Shown in pieces: positions 33,653 to 41,098 of a DNA stretch of 64,000 nucleotides (positions are counted from its first letter, which is position 1; each line of letters begins with the position of its first letter). The position numbers were made by a program, and so were the translations under genes. The DNA comes from Acetobacterium malicum subsp. dehalogenans DSM 11527. GTDB taxonomy: Bacteria > Bacillota > Clostridia > Eubacteriales > Eubacteriaceae. A model generated the notes under the pieces. That model was not told the origin of the DNA, did no database searches, and saw only the letters and a program-made list of their open reading frames with translations. The stretch spans positions 1 to 64,000 of the forward strand of contig NZ_AXAC01000008.1 of the NCBI RefSeq assembly GCF_000472665.1, read 5' to 3'.

Positions 33653-33684
33653 CAAGGGACAAAATTGATCTATTTTATCCCTTG
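33653..33684 (-). terminator. Possible terminator of the TetR-controlled unit
   Basis: CAAGGGA-c-AAAAT (33653-33665) pairs with ATTTT-a-TCCCTTG (33672-33684) with one mismatch. No clear T run follows on the minus strand, so it may instead stabilise the message end. Confidence 0.4.
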
Positions 33685-33711
33685 TACTTATCAATCATCG
33701 TCAGCTCTATA

Positions 33712-33858
33712 TTAAGAAATTAAATAGATCGTAAAACCAAAGAGCATTTCCTCCAATGTTTGAAGGCTTTCACCTGCAAATAAAACTGCTTCTTCTGGGA
33801 TATCATATTTTTCCAATGTATTTACCAAATTTGTATAATATTCTGATTTGACTTCCAT
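33712..33858 (-). CDS. 48-residue protein downstream of URO-D methyltransferase
   Basis: A short gene starting at the ATG at 33858 with a consensus AGGAGG 6 bases upstream, 10 bases after the methyltransferase stop. The product is acidic and helical (SEYYTNLVNTLEKYDIPEE) with a hydrophobic end. No family is recognised. The strong ribosome binding site and operon position support a real small protein, perhaps a subunit or regulator of the methyltransferase. Confidence 0.6.
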   Translation of the reverse strand: MEVKSEYYTNLVNTLEKYDIPEEAVLFAGESLQTLEEMLFGFTIYLIS

Positions 33859-33868
33859 GTCTTTCCTC

Positions 33869-35032
33869 CTATTTGTATTGTCCATATTCATGAACAAAAT
33901 TGAATACAGCTTTTAAATTATCAGCATTGACATCATTTAATCTCAATATTGCCTTATCGAAACTAAAAATATAACCACCTCCTGGAGCAAAGATATCAAC
34001 GAGTTCTTTCGCTTTATCGATACATTGCTCTTCGGATCCGGATTTTAATAAGCCGATCGGATAAAGACCACTCACAACGTGTCGATCGCCAACTTTTTCT
34101 TTAATTGTCTTCGCATCACCATATTCAAAGACCATCAGTGTGCCTTTTGGTAATTCGTTCAGATAATCAAGATAGCGCATCCAATCCTGCTCGACAAATA
34201 AATTTGCTCCAACACCGGCATCGGCCATTCCCTGAATGTATGCGGAAAATGTCGGCAGATAAAATTTTAAAAAGTCTTTTTCACGCATATAGGGGGCCAT
34301 ATGCAAGGGGACAAAGGTTCGGTTATAACGATTTGATTTCGGAGTGATACCTGCTTTGAGACAAATCGGCAGCAACGCTTCACAGGCAGCAACAACCTTG
34401 TCAGGATAACGCCGGATATCTTTGCTGATTTCAGAAAAAGATCGTAACTGGTCAGAAAGCATATCCAACGGTTCAGCTGAAGCGGCAGAAGCCATAGTGT
34501 AAGTACTTCGACCATATTTTGATGCGATTTCTGTATAGCCATTTTCCAGTTGACCCATTGATGAAATGAACGTGAAAAACGCAAAAGCGAGGGTTTTACT
34601 GCCCAAAAATGACGGCTCATTCAGACCTTCATAAATTCGTGGTAAAATTGTATCCCATAAGGCTTTATACGGATCAGCAATAAGAGCATCATAATCTTCT
34701 ACTTCCATTCCCCGCACTTCTGGATGCTGCAAGAATCCATCTGCTCCCATTTTAAAATTTCTTGCTTTCAGGATGCTGTAAAGTTGTGGCAGCCGAAGGG
34801 TGATTCCTAAGACGGTATCTCCATTAAAATCACAGGTTGTTTTTTCAATTGCCTGTAATGTTTTTTCGATACTATATTGTTCTTTTTTTAAATCAAATCC
34901 GACATATTCCAGGCAGAAAGCGTTGTCAATATTTGTTAAAATCGGGACCCGCTTTGGTGTTTTACCATCGAATACATCTTCAAATAGAGAATTGATTTCG
35001 ACGGTTTGTTCTGATAAAAAAGATTCTTTCAT
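33869..35032 (-). CDS. URO-D-superfamily methyltransferase under TetR control
   Basis: A 387-residue paralogue of the protein at 29017-30402, sharing PLHMAPYMREKDF, VEQDWMRYLD, FEYGDAKTIKEKVG and PGGGYIFSFDK, but lacking about 70 N- and C-terminal residues. The residue matching histidine in EHDW is glutamine (EQDW), so the possible metal site differs. It is divergent from a TetR gene, with two operator-like repeats and a clean promoter between. AGGT precedes the ATG. A role in methyl transfer is inferred from the island; it could also be a decarboxylase-like relative with another activity. Confidence 0.75.
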   Translation of the reverse strand: MKESFLSEQTVEINSLFEDVFDGKTPKRVPILTNIDNAFCLEYVGFDLKKEQYSIEKTLQAIEKTTCDFNGDTVLGITLRLPQLYSILKARNFKMGADGFLQHPEVRGMEVEDYDALIADPYKALWDTILPRIYEGLNEPSFLGSKTLAFAFFTFISSMGQLENGYTEIASKYGRSTYTMASAASAEPLDMLSDQLRSFSEISKDIRRYPDKVVAACEALLPICLKAGITPKSNRYNRTFVPLHMAPYMREKDFLKFYLPTFSAYIQGMADAGVGANLFVEQDWMRYLDYLNELPKGTLMVFEYGDAKTIKEKVGDRHVVSGLYPIGLLKSGSEEQCIDKAKELVDIFAPGGGYIFSFDKAILRLNDVNADNLKAVFNFVHEYGQYK

Positions 35033-35049
35033 GTTACCTCCAAAATTAA

Positions 35050-35063
35050 CTGTTCGCGATCAG
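35050..35063. promoter_or_regulatory. TetR operator-like site 1
   Basis: CTGTTCGCGATCAG, an imperfect palindrome sharing its TCGCGATCAG core with the site at 35117-35130. It lies just after the likely transcription start of the methyltransferase gene. Confidence 0.65.
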
Positions 35064-35079
35064 TATTTAGTATGAGAAA

Positions 35080-35108
35080 AGAATAACACCTTTGAAATCG
35101 AAAGTCAA
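35080..35108 (-). promoter_or_regulatory. Promoter of the TetR-controlled methyltransferase
   Basis: On the minus strand TTGACT (35108-35103) and TATTCT (35085-35080) are 17 bases apart, placed exactly between the two operator-like sites. Confidence 0.75.
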
Positions 35109-35116
35109 TACATTTA

Positions 35117-35130
35117 TTGATCGCGATCAG
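35117..35130. promoter_or_regulatory. TetR operator-like site 2
   Basis: TTGATCGCGATCAG contains the perfect palindrome TGATCGCGATCA (35118-35129), adjacent to the -35 element and between the divergent genes. Confidence 0.7.
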
Positions 35131-35205
35131 TTATTTTAATTTGTGTTGAAATTTTCAACTATTTGTGATTAAATTATTTAAACTGATGCATTAGGAGATA
35201 GAACA

Positions 35206-35883
35206 TTGAAAAAAAAGACAAAGCAACTAATCTATGAAACTGCTAAAAGACTGTTTATTGAGAAAGGTTATGAAGTTGGAAGTCGTGAACTGGCAAAAGA
35301 AGCCGGTGTGAGCCAGTCTTTAATCCTTTATTATTTTGGAAGCAAACGAAATATTGGTATTCAAGTTTTAAAAGAAGATTATCAAATTCTGTCCACCTAT
35401 TTAAAATATATAGTCGATCCTAAAGAAAACCCGCTTTTATTTATATTAACGTTTACAAATATGAATTTACGATTACGTGAGAATGATCCCAAAATGGCCC
35501 GATTTATAACTGGAGTAATGAAAGAAGACTTGTTGGAACAGTCAATCTATGAAGGGAACCAACAAGAAGTATTTATTCCTTTAGTCACCGCAATGCCCGA
35601 TAATGGTTATAGCTTTGAAAAAAAATTCAAATTAGCAATCGGCTGTATATTTGGCGTTCAAAGATCACTTCAATGGAAAATTAATGATGGTTTAGATATA
35701 ACCTACGGTGAATCCTTTGATTATATTGTCAGAACATTTTTATTTGCCTTGCATTTGATTTACACTGAATCTGAAATACACAAATTAATCGAAACTTCAA
35801 ATCGTTTAGTCGATGATTTATTTACAAAGTATCCTAAGCTGTTAAATACCAACACCTATTTATTGAATGAAATAACTAACTAA
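35206..35883 (+). CDS. TetR-family transcriptional regulator
   Basis: A 225-residue regulator with N-terminal HTH (residues 3-50; AKRLFIEKGYEVGSRELAKEAGVSQ then SLILYYFGSKRNIG) and a ligand-binding C-terminal domain with no recognised family. It starts with TTG, with AGGAGA upstream. It probably represses the divergent methyltransferase gene through the two palindromes and lifts on binding the substrate. Base composition here is more AT-rich than the neighbouring operons, as in 33034-35032, hinting that this block was acquired together. Confidence 0.88.
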   Translation: MKKKTKQLIYETAKRLFIEKGYEVGSRELAKEAGVSQSLILYYFGSKRNIGIQVLKEDYQILSTYLKYIVDPKENPLLFILTFTNMNLRLRENDPKMARFITGVMKEDLLEQSIYEGNQQEVFIPLVTAMPDNGYSFEKKFKLAIGCIFGVQRSLQWKINDGLDITYGESFDYIVRTFLFALHLIYTESEIHKLIETSNRLVDDLFTKYPKLLNTNTYLLNEITN

Positions 35884-36156
35884 CTGTTGTTTCACAACCA
35901 GATTTCAGTTACCGAACCTTGTTCGCTCAATTTCTAGGGCAGATCCGAACCGGTCCCCATGGCAACAGCACCTAAAACTTCATCATTCAGGTGCAGGAAT
36001 CGGGACGTTGCCAATGCTATCCAGCTAATGAATGCTTTAGCTTTTGATACTGGATCAATTTTCGATCTAAATTATAGGAAAACATAAAAAAATGTACTAA
36101 ATTGTTAAGACTGGAATATTTAGGGAACGAATTCAAACAAATTGTTTAACTACAAA

Positions 36157-36182
36157 AAGCTACAGCTAAGGGGCTGTAGCCT
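36157..36182 (-). terminator. Hairpin terminator at the toxin remnants
   Basis: GCTACAGC (36159-36166) pairs with GCTGTAGC (36173-36180), extended by AAG/CTT; the minus strand continues with TTTTTGTAG. Confidence 0.65.
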
Positions 36183-36192
36183 TCTTTTCGCT

Positions 36193-36230
36193 AGATCAAA
36201 TTCAGAAATACTCCTCTATCATCGTTGCTC
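36193..36230 (-). pseudogene. C-terminal remnant of a RelE/ParE toxin
   Basis: On the minus strand the last codons read DDRGVFLNLI and then TAG, matching the end of the intact toxin at 16610-16921 (VDSRRAYLNLI, also TAG, with the same following bases). Nothing upstream continues the toxin, so only a scrap is left. Confidence 0.45.
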
Positions 36231-36278
36231 TTGTTCTTCCCCTAAATCGAATGCCTCATCTACAACTAGTTGCGCTTC

Positions 36279-36385
36279 CTAATTAATAATTTCCTGATAT
36301 TCAATCGTTTGTTCGCAAAATTCTTTCAGTTTTGGCAAATCTTTTTCGATGGTTCGCCACACAATTGAAACGTCGATATTTCCAA
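36279..36385 (-). pseudogene. C-terminal remnant of a HepT/DUF86 (HEPN) toxin
   Basis: The minus strand reads GNIDVSIVWRTIEKDLPKLK and then EFCEQTI up to a TAG at 36281-36279, the usual end of DUF86/HepT proteins. Upstream the frame breaks within a few codons and the HEPN R-x4-6-H motif is absent. The rest of the gap 35884-36565 shows no intact gene. Confidence 0.55.
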
Positions 36386-36565
36386 CTTTTCCTTGCGTCT
36401 ATCTCATACAACTGCTGATGTTTGTGCAAAGATAAACCAGACTTCCAGCTATGAGTAAATCCATCGTCTTTGAATAGTTAGTAATCTGCACCCACATCAA
36501 CGTCAATCCTGTTAACCATTACTTCAAAACGGTGACTTAGGTCACACTTTTAAAAATGAACTGAC

Positions 36566-37609
36566 TTAAAGATCATTATTGTCAGCTTTTACTGCGGTTT
36601 TATTGAGATACATTTTTTCATCGGCTTTTTCCAGCATCTGTGGGAGGGAGTCGCCTCCATATTCATATCCAGCTGCATATTGGATTTTCAGTTGGTCTGA
36701 CTTATGATTATACCGGATCGTCGCCAGCTCGATCTCCTTTAACAGCTGCTCGATTTGTTCCTCAGTATGCTTTTTGACAATCATAATAAATTCATCCCCA
36801 CCATAACGGCCAACAAACACGTTTTCATTGGTCAAATGATTTAAGATATCCGCAAAAGCCTTAATCAGAACATCTCCGGCACTATGACCGTAGCTGTCAT
36901 TGATACATTTCAGGTTGTTGAGATCAAACATCACCATACAATAAGGACCTTCATTTCGATCCATGGGGGTCCAGATCTGCTCTTCACAACTGAGTCGCCC
37001 GGGCAGCCCGGTTGGTTTATCATAATAAGCGGCGGTCGCCAGCTCTTTATTTTTTCTGAGCAGCTGGATTTCTGTCATCGCCTGCTGCAGCGCAATCACA
37101 ATTAACAGCCCCAATAGGATGACCATCACCAATTCCAGAGTGGTGAGAATTTTTGTTTTCTGTTCCAGATAGAATTCTGCTGTTCCGACCACGTCGTTGG
37201 CCATATTGAAATAGCTCTCACTCATCTGGATGACTTGCCCATGGTTGCCGGGATCGCCGCGATAGATCAGAATTTCGGCTTGCAAATCATCCCAATAATC
37301 ATCCAATTCTGAGAGCTTTTCAAGATAGGGAATGTCGGCCAGTTTGTCCAGATCGTACTGTCCTTGCCCGGTCTGGAGCTCATTGAGAATTCCGTCCAGA
37401 TATAGCATCAGATCATCCTTGGGGATGCCGTTGGTTTCCAGCTTGACCAGTCGCTGGGTGCCGCCACGGATAATCCCGGTATAGTTGATCACCCGTCCGG
37501 TTCCCTGGATAATGTCCACTAGCTGGAAAATATTAAACAGCACGATCCCTAAAATAACGACACAGACCAATTGTACAACTTTATATAGCAATTTTCGATT
37601 ACTATTCAT
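36566..37609 (-). CDS. Membrane diguanylate cyclase (GGDEF)
   Basis: A 347-residue protein with a transmembrane helix at residues 10-30, an extracytoplasmic helical sensor (about 31-155, resembling PilJ/NarX-type N-terminal domains: TGIIRGGTQRLVKLE), a second helix (about 158-178) and a GGDEF domain with an intact GGDEF active site. No RxxD inhibitory site is present five residues ahead. It should signal an outside stimulus through cyclic di-GMP. It stands alone. Confidence 0.9.
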   Translation of the reverse strand: MNSNRKLLYKVVQLVCVVILGIVLFNIFQLVDIIQGTGRVINYTGIIRGGTQRLVKLETNGIPKDDLMLYLDGILNELQTGQGQYDLDKLADIPYLEKLSELDDYWDDLQAEILIYRGDPGNHGQVIQMSESYFNMANDVVGTAEFYLEQKTKILTTLELVMVILLGLLIVIALQQAMTEIQLLRKNKELATAAYYDKPTGLPGRLSCEEQIWTPMDRNEGPYCMVMFDLNNLKCINDSYGHSAGDVLIKAFADILNHLTNENVFVGRYGGDEFIMIVKKHTEEQIEQLLKEIELATIRYNHKSDQLKIQYAAGYEYGGDSLPQMLEKADEKMYLNKTAVKADNNDL

Positions 37610-37710
37610 ACTTTTATTATCCTCAGTTTTTTATCTTTCATCGTATCTGTTTCTGGTTTATCTGTCAACTCTAATTTTGAATGTTGAAAGTAATGAAGCT
37701 AAACCTCTTA

Positions 37711-38193
37711 TTACTTCCGCCGCGCCACAATCCGCACAATCCGCGGCCGGTTATAGCGCTGGGCAATGATACAGGGCATGTTGATGGCCAGGGCATAGAT
37801 CAGCATATAAAGAATCACGATCGGTGGCGTAAAAAAGCCGAAGATCCAAAAGGGCAGAATCGCCAGCCAGTGAATCATTTCGGCCCGGCAGGATTCCAAC
37901 AGGTATTTGTCGAGATTATCTTTTTCAAAACTGACCAGCTTTTTCTTTTCAAAACCGCCCTTGACCAGCGAACCGCCATCGGGCAGGTATTTTTTCCAAC
38001 GCCGCACCCGGAACCACTTTTGATGGATCTCGCCATCTCTTTCCCAACGATGGGCCCGGTAAAACCAGGCGGCGTAGTCAAAAAAACGATCCGGCAAGCG
38101 GGTGCAGATCAGGGCCGCACCAACCATCAGCAACGGCCAGACAATAAAACACAGCAGAATGGTCAACACCTGAGGCAGAAAAATAATTTGCAT
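37711..38193 (-). CDS. CrtO-like acyltransferase (glycosyl-diaponeurosporenoate type)
   Basis: A 160-residue protein with two N-terminal and two C-terminal membrane segments around a basic central loop containing YRAHRWERDG, RVRRWKKYLPDGGSLVKGGFEKKKL and ESCRAEMIHW. This is the pattern of the staphyloxanthin acyltransferase CrtO, which esterifies the glucose of the carotenoid with a fatty acid. It is the last gene of the four-gene operon, 18 bases after the glycosyltransferase. No CrtM or intact CrtN homologue was noticed in the window, so the actual lipid acceptor is open. Confidence 0.75.
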   Translation of the reverse strand: MQIIFLPQVLTILLCFIVWPLLMVGAALICTRLPDRFFDYAAWFYRAHRWERDGEIHQKWFRVRRWKKYLPDGGSLVKGGFEKKKLVSFEKDNLDKYLLESCRAEMIHWLAILPFWIFGFFTPPIVILYMLIYALAINMPCIIAQRYNRPRIVRIVARRK

Positions 38194-38210
38194 GCGCTGC
38201 TCCTCTCTAC

Positions 38211-39377
38211 TTATTTATCCAGTCTAATTTCCCGGTCTTTCCAGATAACCGGGCGACCCAGTATTTTTTTTGCCAATGACCGTAAAAAAATCAGCAGATA
38301 AAAAAGCAGCAGCGGCGGATAAAAGACGATGCTGATCACTGAGAAGCTGCCGATATTCCGGGCGATGCGGTTCAGTTCCAGCACCCAGATGCCATAGCAG
38401 GCGGCCATTATCCCGGCCTCGAGCCACTGCTGCCCAACCAGATTAAGAACCAGATAAAACGGTGCCGAGGCCACTGCGGTGATCCAGAAAAAAACCAGGA
38501 CAATCACAAACAACGGCGTTTTCGCCACCCCGGCGGCCTGATTTTTGGTCCAGCCCTGGATCAGCTCCCGTAGCCCGCCGCGGTACATCCGATAAGACAC
38601 GTCGTGATCCCCCATAAACAAAGCAAAGGGAATTTCTTTTTCACGGAGTTTTTCACCCAGGGCAATATCATCGACGATGCTGTCTTTAATGGCGGTATGT
38701 CCGCCCACGGCCTGATAATCGGCCCGGCTGATTAAGATCACGGGGCCATAGAGACCGATCTGATAGGGATGCCTGCTTTTATGAATTTTTTGTTTTTGAG
38801 TTTTTTGCTCTTGTTTTTTTTGAGCACGCCCCACCGGCAAGCCCAGACCATTGGCCCCCATCTGGATGCAATTAAAAAACAGCGACAAGGCCTCGGTTTT
38901 GTTCTCAATCTGATGATAGGGCATCACCGAGATCACCCGACCATTATTTTGATGGGCCATTAACAGCTTGCCGATCCCGGTCGGACTCAGCCGTACATCG
39001 GCGTCCAGAAATAACAGCAGCGTCCCGGTGGCCGCTTCCCCGCCCTGCTGGCAGGCCCAGGACTTGCCCAGCCAGCCGGCTGGTCGCGGAGCTGAGGTAA
39101 TCAGCCGGGCCTCAGCTGCGTTGGCGATGCGGGCTGTTTGATCGGTGGAGCCGTCATCAACACAGATAATTTCGTGAATATCATGCGTCTGGTTTCTTAA
39201 ATCCCCCAGCAGCAAAGCCAGGTTTTGTTCTTCGTTCCGGGCCGGGATGATAATCGACAGCCGCGGTGTTTGGTTGCCCCGGTCTCGGGGATCACCTCGC
39301 TCCAGACCGGGAAAACGATAAAAAAGTATCCAACTGGCCGCCAGCCCCAGCACCATCATGGTCCCGACGATGATCAT
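38211..39377 (-). CDS. CrtQ-like family 2 glycosyltransferase
   Basis: A 388-residue membrane-bound GT2 enzyme. An N-terminal helix anchors the protein; the catalytic domain has SIIIPARNEEQNL, CVDDGSTDQT, the D-x-D motif in FLDADVRLS and the acceptor base region VDDIALGEKL; QxxRW is represented by MYRGGLRELIQGWTK. Three C-terminal helices follow. This matches 4,4'-diaponeurosporenoate glycosyltransferase (CrtQ) and relatives. Its ATG overlaps the preceding stop by 4 bases (ATGA), so it is translationally coupled to the interrupted desaturase-like gene. Confidence 0.82.
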   Translation of the reverse strand: MIIVGTMMVLGLAASWILFYRFPGLERGDPRDRGNQTPRLSIIIPARNEEQNLALLLGDLRNQTHDIHEIICVDDGSTDQTARIANAAEARLITSAPRPAGWLGKSWACQQGGEAATGTLLLFLDADVRLSPTGIGKLLMAHQNNGRVISVMPYHQIENKTEALSLFFNCIQMGANGLGLPVGRAQKKQEQKTQKQKIHKSRHPYQIGLYGPVILISRADYQAVGGHTAIKDSIVDDIALGEKLREKEIPFALFMGDHDVSYRMYRGGLRELIQGWTKNQAAGVAKTPLFVIVLVFFWITAVASAPFYLVLNLVGQQWLEAGIMAACYGIWVLELNRIARNIGSFSVISIVFYPPLLLFYLLIFLRSLAKKILGRPVIWKDREIRLDK

Positions 39378-41083
39378 CGTCGGCCCCCCGAATCATCACC
39401 GGACTGATCTGCACGACCCTGTTTTGCGAGCCGCTTGATCACCCCATCCGCCGCCAGCTTACCGGTCAGGATCGAGACCGGCAGTCCTGAGGGACTGAAG
39501 GTCCATTGCCCGGCCTGATAAATATGGAGTAGCGGGGTTTCAATGGTTTTGGCAATTTTTCGAAACTGGTTGACCGCCGGTAGTTTTCCGGCGGTCGCCT
39601 CGTCGCGAAAGGCCCAGCCGGTAATGGCTCCGTCAGAATTTCCAGTGAGCCGCTCAATCGTCAAGGGGGTGGAACTGAAGCGCTGTTCAACCTGTTCGGT
39701 CAAGCCGGGGAAAATGCTGTTCTCCAGCACCACCATCATCTGCTCTTCGCACAACGCTTTAAAGGCCGGATACCAGCCTGCTTCAGCGATGGCTTTGACC
39801 AGCCGGTAATCCATTAAGGTGCTGACAATCACCCCGGTTTTTCCGGCTGGAGCCAGGGTCGGATCCCGGAGCGCCGGGCAGGAAATCTCGTAGGTGGTCA
39901 GGGCCAGATATTCCCGGACCCAGGCTTCCAAAGCGGTCTGCTTTTCCGCCGCCGATCGGGCCGGATCCGCCAGCACCGCCTACCAGGGTTCTGACCGGAT
40001 GGCCGAAAGCCCGGCTTTGCTGGGGGTATAAAAACAATGGGGGCCGCAGCGCGGAGCAAAATAAGCCGGGTCCAGATTTACTCCCAGGTAGAGGGTCAAG
40101 ATCGAGTCCCCGCCACGGTTTTCGCGGATCTTTTGTTGCTGTTCCCGAACCTGCTGGCTGGGTTCCCAGCGTTCCCCGAAATCAACGGCGTGATAAAGGG
40201 CCTTCATATCGCCACACCAGATCAGTTCCCGATAGCCGAAGCGGCGGCCATCCCGAGTGGTCACCTGTCGGGCGTGGATATCGATCTGGCTGATCTCGGT
40301 GTTCAGAGCCAGCTCGCCCTGGTGGGCGACAATAAAATCACGCAGTGCGGTGACCAGCCGCCCGGTGCCACCGATGGGATAGCTGTAATCACTGTATAAA
40401 CCAAAATAACTAAGGGCAAAAAAAGCCGGCATCTTTTCAAAAAAGTGCTGGATAATGACATCGATCAGCGCCTGATTTTTGGTAAAGCGCCGCAAATAAT
40501 CCTCAATCGGTTCACTGAGTTTCTGGGCTTTGCGGATATTCACCTGGTATTTAAGCAACCACGGCAGCAGCGTTTTAAACAGATAGTCCTTGTCCCTGGT
40601 CAGATCCATAAACAGCGGGTTTTCAATGCCGTAAAGGACCTCCATATAACCGGTGACTTTACGGATTTCGCTGATAATGGCGGCAATTTCGGCTTGATTG
40701 TCGGGAAATTTCGCACTCAGCATGGCGGCATAAGCAGCCAGACTTTCCACTCCAGTTAAGGTCATCTGGGCATCTTCAATGCCGATCACTACCGGATTAT
40801 TAACAAACTCCAGCTCAATCCCCAGTTGCGCTAACATCGGAAAAACAATTCCCGAATTTTCAAAGGCCCGGATGCCGGCATCAAAGGTAAAGCCCTGGCG
40901 GCTGAAGCTCCCCACCAGGCCCCCGGCCTTTTCGCTTTTTTCACAGAGTAGGGTCGTATAACCGGCTTTGGCGGTATAGGCAGCGCTGGTCAAACCGGCA
41001 ATCCCGGCACCGACGACAATCACATCATAGTCGTTCCCGGCAGCCACCGTTCCGTTTGCAGCGTCTTTTTTAAAATCTTTCAT
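39374..41083 (-). pseudogene. FAD-dependent CrtN/CrtP-like desaturase/oxidase with in-frame TAG
   Basis: One continuous frame of 570 codons with a TAG at 39982-39980. Before it: a 20-residue leader, FAD-binding GAGIAGLTSA, LCEKSEKAGGLVGSF and the IGGTGRLVTAL block. After it, the same frame continues for 201 codons and closes with IYQAGQWTFSPSGLP, the normal C-terminus of phytoene desaturase-like enzymes. The start at 41083 follows GGAGGT. CAG to TAG would explain the break. A GTG four bases past the TAG could restart the second part. With the stop read as sense, it would be a CrtP/CrtN-like oxidoreductase acting on an isoprenoid or lipid. Confidence 0.8.
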
Positions 41084-41098
41084 CACAACCACCTCCAT

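Noticed and set aside
39980-39982. The in-frame TAG as a pyrrolysine codon
   Set aside because: Many intact genes in the window end in TAG (for example those at 28090, 41099, 44543 and 57871), no pyl genes are present, and the position in the protein suits an ordinary glutamine, so a nonsense change is more likely.
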